Positions 21,140 to 29,722 of a stretch of DNA of 32,918 nucleotides are shown here, in pieces. Position 1 is the first letter of the stretch; each line of letters begins with the position of its first letter. The notes beneath the pieces are model-generated. The model was not told the DNA's origin, ran no database searches, and saw only the letters and a list, made by a program, of their open reading frames with translations. Both the position numbers and the translations under genes were made by a program. Source of the DNA: an uncultured Candidatus Berkelbacteria bacterium (lineage in GTDB: Bacteria; Patescibacteriota; UBA1384; XYA2-FULL-43-10; CAINNR01); the NCBI GenBank assembly GCA_903851235.1, contig CAINNR010000020.1, positions 1-32,918 on the forward strand, written 5' to 3'.

Positions 21140-21553
21140 CTAGTTTGTTATTTCGGCAAGTGCGGCTTCTGCCGCCGCAAGCACCTCATTGATAATCGTT
21201 TCGGGATGAGGTTTTCCTTTGTGTTGCAAAGTTATGTGCTTTGTCTGCTGTTGTTTAATTTCATCAGAATAATGTTCGGTAAGCTTTTCCAGCAGTAATC
21301 GGATTTGCTCGGCAAGTGGTCCAGTAAGATCATTGTAACAACAACCCAGCATACAACAGCTACAGAAACTGCAATCATTGTTTTTGCTGTCATAAAACCT
21401 AACCAAAATTATATCACCACCAATTGAAATAATGACCGATGTGTCACCGAGCACCATTTTGAATATTGTGAACATTGGGAATGCACTGCAATCCCATCTC
21501 TCCAGTGGAAGACCATTCAAAGTCCCAATCAATCTGCTGACTTCGCCAGCCAT
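21140..21553 (-). CDS. Array B Cys-rich-centre protein, 137 aa (family B1)
   Basis: An N-terminal domain of strands (LPLERWDCSAFPMF, TSVIISIGGDIILVRFY), a Cys cluster CSFCSCCMLGCCYN that could bind a metal, then a helical C-terminal half (LRLLLEKLTEHYSDEIKQQQ-like) and an Ala-rich end. Shares with the 22209 product the overall order, Cys cluster and ending II.EVLA. ATG 21553 follows AAGGA at 10 nt; the track TTG 21622 is the promoter -35 itself. The promoter sits inside a 42-bp perfect palindrome. Function unknown. Confidence 0.7.
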   Translation of the reverse strand: MAGEVSRLIGTLNGLPLERWDCSAFPMFTIFKMVLGDTSVIISIGGDIILVRFYDSKNNDCSFCSCCMLGCCYNDLTGPLAEQIRLLLEKLTEHYSDEIKQQQTKHITLQHKGKPHPETIINEVLAAAEAALAEITN

Positions 21554-21575
21554 TTGGACCGCATCCTTCACAGCG

Positions 21576-21617
21576 TGATAATTCAGCATTTGGAATATAC
21601 CAAATGCTGAATTATCA
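21576..21617. promoter_or_regulatory. 42-bp perfect palindrome centred on the -10 of the 21140 gene
   Basis: 18-bp arms TGATAATTCAGCATTTGG and CCAAATGCTGAATTATCA flank the 6-bp centre, which on the minus strand is TATATT, the -10. The -35 TTGACT (21617-21622) lies 17 nt upstream at the edge of the arm. Looks like an operator or a site for a dimeric DNA-binding protein. Confidence 0.85.
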
Positions 21618-21653
21618 GTCAAGACCTAAGAGTAAACCAAATATAATCGAACT

Positions 21654-21682
21654 AAAAAAAGCACACGCAGGTTGGCGTGTGC
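21654..21682 (-). terminator. Array B terminator 2 (21693 gene)
   Basis: GCACACGC/GCGTGTGC, 6-nt loop, T7. Confidence 0.85.
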
Positions 21683-21692
21683 AAAGACGGTT

Positions 21693-22103
21693 CTAACTGG
21701 GGGGATTTTGGTTCATAAAAGATTCTATGAAGCTTTCGGCAACTTCGTCTCTTGAAACATCGACAGTCGGCTTCGGTCCCCCAAATTTCCTCAATTCTTC
21801 CAATTCGTTGGAAAAATGATCGCGAAGTTTTTCGTAAAGTGCGAGAAGTTTCTTTGACACCTCATCGCAAATATGCCCATCACCATCAAAAAGCGGATCA
21901 ATATCATATGAGACACTCTGGGGATGAAAAAAAATGCTGAGAGGATAATAGCTGTTGGAAAAAATCAAAGTCGTGTTTCCAGATGTAAGACAAAAAGTAG
22001 GTACGTATGAGCAACGATTGACTTCCCACTGATCGGGAGTTGTCGCGACAATCGCATCCACTAACCGGATCAAAACTTCATTACCCGTAACTTGCTTAGA
22101 CAT
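21693..22103 (-). CDS. Array B soluble protein, 136 aa (family B1, no Cys cluster)
   Basis: Same layout as the 21140 and 22209 products: an N-terminal helix (VLIRLVDAIVATTPDQWE), a strand-rich middle (NTTLIFSNSYYPLSIFFH), then a helix KLLALYEKLRDHFSNELEEL and a helical end. The Cys cluster of the others is replaced by DIDPLFDGDGHIC. ATG 22103 follows AAGGAG at 6 nt; the track start 22184 is in the promoter region. Function unknown. Confidence 0.7.
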   Translation of the reverse strand: MSKQVTGNEVLIRLVDAIVATTPDQWEVNRCSYVPTFCLTSGNTTLIFSNSYYPLSIFFHPQSVSYDIDPLFDGDGHICDEVSKKLLALYEKLRDHFSNELEELRKFGGPKPTVDVSRDEVAESFIESFMNQNPPS

Positions 22104-22141
22104 GGCATTCTCCTTCAACGGCGGTGATATTTCGCAGATGA

Positions 22142-22171
22142 AGTATAGCAAGAACCGGAAAGCTTTGTCAA
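22142..22171 (-). promoter_or_regulatory. Promoter of the 21693 gene
   Basis: Minus strand TTGACA, 18 nt, TATACT with TGC upstream. Confidence 0.8.
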
Positions 22172-22172
22172 T

Positions 22173-22200
22173 AAAAAAGCACACGCGATTTGGCGTGTGC
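22173..22200 (-). terminator. Array B terminator 3 (22209 gene)
   Basis: GCACACGC/GCGTGTGC, 6-nt loop, T6. It ends two bases from the next -35. Confidence 0.85.
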
Positions 22201-22208
22201 GTAGTGCT

Positions 22209-22625
22209 TTATGCGGGATTTGTGCCCTTGATCGTTGCCAAAACTTCTTCGATAATGTTTTGTGCTGTAGGTGGATTATTTTCAATCCTTAAGCGTCTTG
22301 CTTCGCTCTCGATCTTCTGTTGCTGAATTTCTTCGTCAAAATGTGCCCCTAGCTTTTTTACCAGCCCATATAGCTTTTGCTCGTTATCTCCCGAGATTCT
22401 GGTATAGTCGCATGACCGCTCGAGGCATGAACAAGTTGTTACACATCCTCGTTCTTTGCTAATTGGTATCATCGTCATACCCATGTTGTTGGATGAGATT
22501 ATTACAACTCTTCTCCCGTCGATGTTTAACACAAATTGCTCCTCAATGTCACAGGCACCGATACTCCAGTATTCAATTGGCAGTTGGGCCAACTCGTCAA
22601 TAAAATCTGAAAGAAGCTTGTCCAT
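22209..22625 (-). CDS. Array B Cys-rich-centre protein, 138 aa (family B1)
   Basis: Begins MDKLLSDFIDELAQLPIEYW. Strands FVLNIDGRRVVIISSN, Cys cluster CVTTCSCLERSC, then helices (LYGLVKKLGAHFDEEIQQQK) and the end NIIEEVLATIKG. It is the closest relative of 21140, with the same Cys cluster position and DEEIQQQ/SDEIKQQQ match. The clusters differ in exact spacing, so a metal site is possible but not certain. ATG 22625 lies 5 nt after AGGTG. The track start 22697 lies upstream of the promoter. Confidence 0.7.
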   Translation of the reverse strand: MDKLLSDFIDELAQLPIEYWSIGACDIEEQFVLNIDGRRVVIISSNNMGMTMIPISKERGCVTTCSCLERSCDYTRISGDNEQKLYGLVKKLGAHFDEEIQQQKIESEARRLRIENNPPTAQNIIEEVLATIKGTNPA

Positions 22626-22662
22626 TTGGGCACCTGTTTCCCTAGGATGGCACGACAGGGGA

Positions 22663-22691
22663 AATATAACAAAAATAGTATTATTTGTCAA
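22663..22691 (-). promoter_or_regulatory. Promoter of the 22209 gene
   Basis: Minus strand TTGACA, 17 nt, TATATT with TGT upstream. Confidence 0.8.
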
Positions 22692-22702
22692 TATCAATCA
22701 AC

Positions 22703-22730
22703 AAAAAAACACACGCTGGCCGGCGTGTGC
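22703..22730 (-). terminator. Array B terminator 4 (22744 gene)
   Basis: CACACGC/GCGTGTG stem, 6-nt loop, T7. Confidence 0.85.
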
Positions 22731-22743
22731 GTGAAATCGTTTT

Positions 22744-23115
22744 CTACTCATCGACTGAAATTAGATCTTTTCCAATCCATGGAATGATTAAACCTCTTGC
22801 ATGACATCCATCAACGATTTTCATCCAAAGTAAAAAGACACGTTTGTCGCCACTGAGCAGAGTATCACATCTCTCATTTGTGTAACACTCAATTTTGTAA
22901 TCACCTAGACCGGTGAAAACGACCTGCAGACTAACTCTAATGTTCTTATCTGGTATGTCCATGGGATCCCGAATGAGTATCAGAGGCAGATTACCAAAAT
23001 AAAATATTCGCCTGAATGGATAACGGTATAGCATTTTCAATTGATCATCGGGACATTGCATGGCTTGGTTGAACAAACTACGAATGGCTAACCACAGTTT
23101 GATTGTTTTTAGCAT
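22744..23115 (-). CDS. Array B hypothetical protein, 123 aa
   Basis: Unrecognised and not clearly related to its neighbours. The N-terminal helix LKTIKLWLAIRSLFNQAMQ is amphipathic; the middle is beta-rich (YPFRRIFYFGNLPLILI, VSLQVVFTGLGDYKIECYT) and the end contains VFLLWMKIVDGCHARGLIIP. No TM is certain. ATG 23115 is 8 nt after GGGTGA, a weaker SD than the other cassettes. Own promoter and array B terminator. Confidence 0.65.
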   Translation of the reverse strand: MLKTIKLWLAIRSLFNQAMQCPDDQLKMLYRYPFRRIFYFGNLPLILIRDPMDIPDKNIRVSLQVVFTGLGDYKIECYTNERCDTLLSGDKRVFLLWMKIVDGCHARGLIIPWIGKDLISVDE

Positions 23116-23154
23116 CCGTTGTCACCCGCTTTCTTGTGATGGTGCGACAGAGGA

Positions 23155-23183
23155 AATATAGCAAAAATAATATTATCCGTCAA
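23155..23183 (-). promoter_or_regulatory. Promoter of the 22744 gene
   Basis: Minus strand TTGACG, 17 nt, TATATT with TGC upstream. Confidence 0.75.
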
Positions 23184-23214
23184 AAATATTTACTTTATTT
23201 CATTGTTTGTGATA

Positions 23215-23220
23215 TATATT
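23215..23220 (+). promoter_or_regulatory. -10 element of the 23258 gene
   Basis: TATATT with no clear -35. It lies back to back with the 22744 promoter. Confidence 0.4.
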
Positions 23221-23257
23221 ATGTAGCGCAAGCGACAACTATTGGGAGGCGGTTGGA

Positions 23258-24145
23258 ATGACCGACGCCAGGACCGAAGTCGAATGCAATAAAGTCATCT
23301 CTAACTTACGAAGTGCTAAGTTTTGGTGGTCGGGAGGGATTGTGCCAATCCAATATTTCGTGATATTCATTCTGCACTTCTTTCTCTGGGCACTTGTTGC
23401 TCCAGTGGTCCGACAATTCTTCCCAAATGCGACATCAGACGCGGAAAAGATGAACATTGATGGTTGGTGTGGCTATGTAATAGCGGCGATACTTGTTGTG
23501 GTGACCATCTTGGTTTTTGGAGGGCGAAAAAAAGCCTATGACAACGCCAAGAGAGTTTTCGGGAACACTTTTAAGGGTGTCGCGTTGGTAGTTGTTGATA
23601 ACTATCGAAAATACCACGCATTTTACCAACAGATGGATGTTGCTTGCAAACCGGATGTTGTTTTGCCGGCACGCAGCAATTTTGACGGTGATTGCAGTTT
23701 GGAAAATGAGCTTGGCGTTTCAGCCAAGGTCGTGATTACTTTTACTTCCGGCAAAAGATATTTTTCTATGCTGCCAATACCGGCGCTTCAGTCTGCGGTT
23801 GAGGTTGTCGAGGACGTAACAATCGCTAACATAGGCTATCCTGATACTGTTGCCCAGATGTTGTCGTGGTATCCACATGGCGACGACTCGATTATTAAAG
23901 TGGTTGAGTCGTGTCTTGTATCGCGCCTTTATCGCGCAAAAAGTTTGGCAACGTTTTGTGATGTTCGTCCTTTTGATGAACGGCTAGGAGACCCAGTTGA
24001 TCGATTTGAAGCAGCATTAGAGGAGTGTGGTAATGCGCTTCTGACAAACGATGTTGTTAAGGACCCGTTTGGTGTCAAGGTTACTGTTGGCAAAGTTAGC
24101 GGAAGTACCTCACTCACAAGGGCAAAAGCATTTGCGACTGAATAA
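23258..24145 (+). CDS. Two-TM membrane protein with large C-terminal domain, 295 aa
   Basis: The only plus-strand gene inside array B. TM segments at about 27-50 (IVPIQYFVIFILHFFLWALV) and 70-88 (CGYVIAAILVVVTILVFGG), then about 200 residues, probably cytosolic, of alpha/beta composition (VVITFTSGKRYFSMLPIPAL, then VESCLVSRLYRAKSL). No known domain recognised. ATG 23258 lies 8 nt after GGGAGG. It has its own, different terminator, so it is an inserted or inverted cassette. Function unknown. Confidence 0.75.
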   Translation: MTDARTEVECNKVISNLRSAKFWWSGGIVPIQYFVIFILHFFLWALVAPVVRQFFPNATSDAEKMNIDGWCGYVIAAILVVVTILVFGGRKKAYDNAKRVFGNTFKGVALVVVDNYRKYHAFYQQMDVACKPDVVLPARSNFDGDCSLENELGVSAKVVITFTSGKRYFSMLPIPALQSAVEVVEDVTIANIGYPDTVAQMLSWYPHGDDSIIKVVESCLVSRLYRAKSLATFCDVRPFDERLGDPVDRFEAALEECGNALLTNDVVKDPFGVKVTVGKVSGSTSLTRAKAFATE

Positions 24146-24153
24146 TTATCCGA

Positions 24154-24187
24154 CGGCGGAAAGCTACAAACTCTTCGCCGTTTTTTT
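24154..24187 (+). terminator. Terminator of the 23258 gene
   Basis: Stem CGGCG/CGCCG (extended by two weaker pairs), 12-nt or longer loop, T7. Confidence 0.75.
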
Positions 24188-24196
24188 ATTATCTAT

Positions 24197-24225
24197 AAAA
24201 AAAAGCACACGCGAATTGCGTGTGC
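24197..24225 (-). terminator. Array B terminator 5 (24237 gene)
   Basis: GCACACGC/GCGTGTGC, 5-nt loop, T8. Confidence 0.85.
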
Positions 24226-24236
24226 TGTGTGAATGA

Positions 24237-24683
24237 TCAGCCGTGGAAGTTATAGCATTGAAAGTCTTGGTTTTCGTCATCAAATACCACCCAGTGGTAA
24301 AGATTCAAAATGCGGAGTTCGTAAATTGTGTCATCTGATAGAATACTGCGCCGACGCAGTTTGAGTGTAGTTTCATCATCAGTTGATATTCCAAAGAAAA
24401 GCCCTGCTTTTGCCATAGCTATTACGGTTTCCTTCGGAGACTCAAGCGCAAATCCCTTGAAAAACAGCCATTTGGCGGCGGTAGGATTTGCTGCCACCAT
24501 ATAAGTCAACAAGTCGTCTAGTGATCTGAATTGGGGGACGATTGCAATTTTGCCGTCGGGCTTTTCCCACGCACAGTACGGATAGCCGGACGTAGTAATG
24601 ACACCAAACTCATATATGGCGAAGTTTATCTTCTCTTGAAAAACCACATTATATTCCGGCAATCGCATGAGAGACATTACCAT
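24237..24683 (-). CDS. Array B hypothetical protein, 148 aa (family B2)
   Basis: Paralog of 24806. Shared motifs: VVFQ near the start, ANPTAAKWLFF, then SPKETVIAMAKAGLFFG and a C-terminal YHWVVFDDENQDFQCYNF matching the end of the other. The first half is beta-rich, the middle is helical. No TM or known domain. The start is ATG 24683, 10 nt after AAAGG; ATG 24677 two codons on is possible. The track start 24734 precedes the SD. Confidence 0.7.
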   Translation of the reverse strand: MVMSLMRLPEYNVVFQEKINFAIYEFGVITTSGYPYCAWEKPDGKIAIVPQFRSLDDLLTYMVAANPTAAKWLFFKGFALESPKETVIAMAKAGLFFGISTDDETTLKLRRRSILSDDTIYELRILNLYHWVVFDDENQDFQCYNFHG

Positions 24684-24724
24684 ACAGATCACGCCTTTCG
24701 TGGGCGAGTTTAGCCAACACAAGC

Positions 24725-24753
24725 AATATAGCAAATATTATTTTAGCGGTCAA
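24725..24753 (-). promoter_or_regulatory. Promoter of the 24237 gene
   Basis: Minus strand TTGACC, 17 nt, TATATT with TGC upstream. Confidence 0.8.
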
Positions 24754-24774
24754 CGGTTTTAAATAAGCAAGAAT

Positions 24775-24801
24775 AAAAAAACACACGCGTGAAGCGTGTG
24801 C
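24775..24801 (-). terminator. Array B terminator 6 (24806 gene)
   Basis: CACACGC/GCGTGTG, 5-nt loop, T7. Confidence 0.85.
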
Positions 24802-24805
24802 TGGA

Positions 24806-25249
24806 TTAGGAATTTGGAAAGTCGCAGTGATAGTAATCTGTGCTAACATCTGTTACACAATTCCAGCCGTAATGCTTCAAAAGGTTAATCGTTTCTGTAT
24901 TCGATTTGTAGATTTTAATTCCCTGACCGTTTGAAGTTTCTTCCACCGTACCGTAAATGATTTTGGCTTTTACCATTGCGATTATGGTTTCCTTCGGGTG
25001 TTTGAGCAACAACCTTTTATTTAGCAGCCAACCGGCGGCGGTTGGGTTAACTGCTACCAGTTCCATAAGCAATTCATCAGTGGAATTGTGATCCCAGTCA
25101 CCTTCTGCCCATTTCACTTTATTTCCTTCGCGCCAGGCAAGATATAAATACATGTGATGACCGATACCGGAGACCACTCCAAGTTCATATCCATTGTCCT
25201 GGAAAACAACATAACGGAAATCACATCTGTCGGCGAGCAAACTCAACAT
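24806..25249 (-). CDS. Array B hypothetical protein, 147 aa (family B2)
   Basis: Paralog of 24237: YVVFQDNGYELGVVSG, VAVNPTAAGWLLNKR, HPKETIIAMVKAKIIYG and the end WNCVTDVSTDYYHCDF. Conservation is highest in the NPTAA...PKE.IAM.KA helix region, which may be the functional core. ATG 25249 is 9 nt after GGGAGG. First transcribed cassette of array B. Function unknown. Confidence 0.7.
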   Translation of the reverse strand: MLSLLADRCDFRYVVFQDNGYELGVVSGIGHHMYLYLAWREGNKVKWAEGDWDHNSTDELLMELVAVNPTAAGWLLNKRLLLKHPKETIIAMVKAKIIYGTVEETSNGQGIKIYKSNTETINLLKHYGWNCVTDVSTDYYHCDFPNS

Positions 25250-25284
25250 CGTATTCGACCTCCCTGGGTTTGATCAACGATGTG

Positions 25285-25313
25285 AGTATAGCAGATATAG
25301 CTTTGGTGGTCAA
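25285..25313 (-). promoter_or_regulatory. Promoter of the 24806 gene, array B edge
   Basis: Minus strand TTGACC, 17 nt, TATACT with TGC upstream. Confidence 0.8.
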
Positions 25314-25343
25314 TAATTTAGTTGCAAGTAAATATTTGTGCCT

Positions 25344-25389
25344 AAAAATACTTAATATTTCACGACTGTGAGTACCCAAAGTATTTTTT
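25344..25389 (+). terminator. Terminator-like hairpin between array B and the DUF4012 gene
   Basis: Arms AAAAATACTT/AAGTATTTTT with an inner CACGACTGTG stem-loop, ending in T6. May insulate the DUF4012 promoter. Confidence 0.5.
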
Positions 25390-25428
25390 GTGGCAAAGAA
25401 TAGCCGTCGGTCGAGGTTTGGGCTTTAT

Positions 25429-25439
25429 TGTTATATAAT
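25429..25439 (+). promoter_or_regulatory. -10 of a leaderless DUF4012 transcript
   Basis: TGTTATATAAT; the expected start of transcription falls at about 25444-25447, on ATG 25447. Confidence 0.6.
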
Positions 25440-25446
25440 AGTATGT

Positions 25447-27450
25447 ATGAAGAGAATTGAAGATATTCGACCGGTTAGGAAAATTAAAAGCATAATTGAA
25501 AATCCCGAACCGGTTTTGCCGGTCGAGGATTTTTTTACAGCTGAAATTCAGCCGGATATTGACCAAACATCAGATCAAAAACACTTAAACAAAAGACGAA
25601 TTTGGCCGTGGCTTTTTTTGTTTATCGTCATCATCAGTGTTACGTTTTTCTGCGGATTTGAACTTGTCAAAGCTAAAAGTATTATTGTCGACAATTTATA
25701 TGGAATGAATTCCGGCTTTTCCGCTTTGACCGACAGTTTGTCGAGTAAAGATCTTGCCGGCATCGGCGGCCAAGTTAAAACCCTAAACGCAAAAACCGCA
25801 GATTCGGTTTTAATCTTGCAATCGATCGGCCAGGATAATATTACACTAAGTTTGCTTTATCCTAAAGGCAAGTCATCAAAAATTACCAGCGAAATTGATG
25901 CCGTTCGTGGCGCGCATTTATTGACCAATTCATTCGATCAGGTGCTTAATTTTTCATCAGTTTCGGATTCTTCCGGCACGGATTACCTGTCGAAAATTAA
26001 TGGTTATCTCGGCAGTTTCAGTCAAATTCTCGGCGCTTCACCGAAAAAAATTAAGATGGCGAAATTTTACAGTCAGGAAGCACAGAATATAAATTCATCG
26101 CTTGATCCGAAATTATTTCCAACCTCGGAAGAAAAAACCATTAGCAGTTTGCAAAAGTTTTCGACGACATCAAACGATTTCTTCAACTATTTGACCAACA
26201 TCCCGGCGGATTTGTCATCGGCCTTGACAATTTCCGGTGGCAAAAAAAGCTATCTGATTTTGTTTTTGAATAACGCTGAGATTCGACCCGGTGGCGGTTT
26301 TATCGGTTCATTTGCCCGACTCGATTTGGAAAATGGCAAAGCGACGGCGTTGGATTTTGAGACTAACATTTACACTTTAGATCAAGCTTTTGTTAATGCC
26401 GGCAATGTTATTACGCCACCGGCGGGAATTTCCAGCATCACCAACGCTTGGACAATGCGCGACTCGAATGTTTATCCGGACTACGCCACAAGTTCAGAGA
26501 AAGTCGCTTGGTTCTATCAACAGGAGTCGGGAAAGCAAGTTGATGGTATTATCTCAATCGACACAACGCTTTTTCGCAATTTGCTCAAAGTTGTCGGCCC
26601 GATCGAGATGCCCCAGTACAATATGACAGTCACCGATGAAAACTTTTTGCAGAACGTTCAATATCAAGTTGAAATCGGCTACTACCAAAATCAAAATAAT
26701 TGGGCGCTGAACCAGCCGAAAAAGATTCTCGCCGATATGATGCCGAAATTTGTAGCGGCGATGACGAAAAACAGTCAGGTTGAATCAAAAGTTGGTAGTC
26801 AGATTATGAAAGCGATTTCTGAAAAGCACTTGATGGTATATTCGAATATGCCAAGTGTTGAAGATTTAATTGATGGCATTGATCTTTCGGGGAAGATTCA
26901 CGACGCCAGTGGCGATTATCTCTATTTATCTGACGCGAATATTGGCGGTGTTAAGAGCAGTTTAAATATTGCGGAAACGGTGAATCAAAATATTGAAATT
27001 GATAATTCCGGCACAGCGAAGGAAAGTTTGACGATTTTGCGAAAGCATAACGGCAGTTACGAGTGGCCGGATGGCGAGAACAGAAATCTTCTTCGGGTTT
27101 TACTTCCATTATCAAGCCGAATTGACCGACCAAAAGTAACTCCCGAGGTAGTTTCCGACAAAAGCTCAATTGCTTATTGGCAAAATACCAAGCCGGGTGA
27201 AACAACAAGTTCGGAAGTTGATTATCATCGCGACTTGGCTGTTAATTTGAATGCCAACAGTTTCGATTATCAAATAACAATACAGAAACAGCCGGGGATT
27301 GAAAGTTACGATTGGAATCTTTATTTAGTGTATCCAACTGGCTGGAAACCACAAAATGTAGAGGGGTATGATGCTACCAACCGACAAATCCATTTAAATC
27401 AGCAGATTTCAAAAGACTCGGTTTTCCGACTTCGATTTATGCGCGACTAG
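25447..27450 (+). CDS. DUF4012 domain-containing membrane-anchored protein
   Basis: 667 residues. Cytoplasmic N-terminal tail (1-50), single TM (about 52-72, IWPWLFLFIVIISVTFF), then a large extracytoplasmic part. The DUF4012 signature is visible: LILFLNNAEIRPGGGFIGSF, followed by W.MRDSNVYPDYATSSE and VDGIISIDTTLFRNLLK. The family is widespread in Patescibacteria and some actinobacteria, often next to surface glycan genes; a cell-surface role is likely but unproven. ATG 25447 is at the predicted transcript start, so probably leaderless; the track start 25390 is upstream of the promoter. Confidence 0.9.
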   Translation: MKRIEDIRPVRKIKSIIENPEPVLPVEDFFTAEIQPDIDQTSDQKHLNKRRIWPWLFLFIVIISVTFFCGFELVKAKSIIVDNLYGMNSGFSALTDSLSSKDLAGIGGQVKTLNAKTADSVLILQSIGQDNITLSLLYPKGKSSKITSEIDAVRGAHLLTNSFDQVLNFSSVSDSSGTDYLSKINGYLGSFSQILGASPKKIKMAKFYSQEAQNINSSLDPKLFPTSEEKTISSLQKFSTTSNDFFNYLTNIPADLSSALTISGGKKSYLILFLNNAEIRPGGGFIGSFARLDLENGKATALDFETNIYTLDQAFVNAGNVITPPAGISSITNAWTMRDSNVYPDYATSSEKVAWFYQQESGKQVDGIISIDTTLFRNLLKVVGPIEMPQYNMTVTDENFLQNVQYQVEIGYYQNQNNWALNQPKKILADMMPKFVAAMTKNSQVESKVGSQIMKAISEKHLMVYSNMPSVEDLIDGIDLSGKIHDASGDYLYLSDANIGGVKSSLNIAETVNQNIEIDNSGTAKESLTILRKHNGSYEWPDGENRNLLRVLLPLSSRIDRPKVTPEVVSDKSSIAYWQNTKPGETTSSEVDYHRDLAVNLNANSFDYQITIQKQPGIESYDWNLYLVYPTGWKPQNVEGYDATNRQIHLNQQISKDSVFRLRFMRD

Positions 27451-27475
27451 AGTGGTAAAACCGGCAATTATTTCA

Positions 27476-27504
27476 TTGATTTATTGGTATATTTTGACTA
27501 TAAT
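27476..27504 (+). promoter_or_regulatory. Promoter of gyrB-gyrA
   Basis: TTGATT, 17 nt, TATAAT. Leader of about 80 nt that holds an SD (AAGGAGGG, 27519-27526) far upstream of the gyrB start. Confidence 0.75.
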
Positions 27505-27570
27505 GATAGAGAAGGAATTAAGGAGGGCTTGGAATTTTGTTGTCACTTGACAACATGTTTCTGTTTTTGA

Positions 27571-29679
<2,109 letters not shown>

Positions 29680-29722
29680 TGATGGCTCAAAAGTCAAAAT
29701 TGTAATTAAAAACTAAAAAGTT

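Noticed and set aside
15610-25313. CRISPR array or integron attC array
   Set aside because: The recurring elements are 430-550 bp apart with full genes, promoters and terminators between them. No short equal spacers, no integrase gene, and cassettes have their own promoters.
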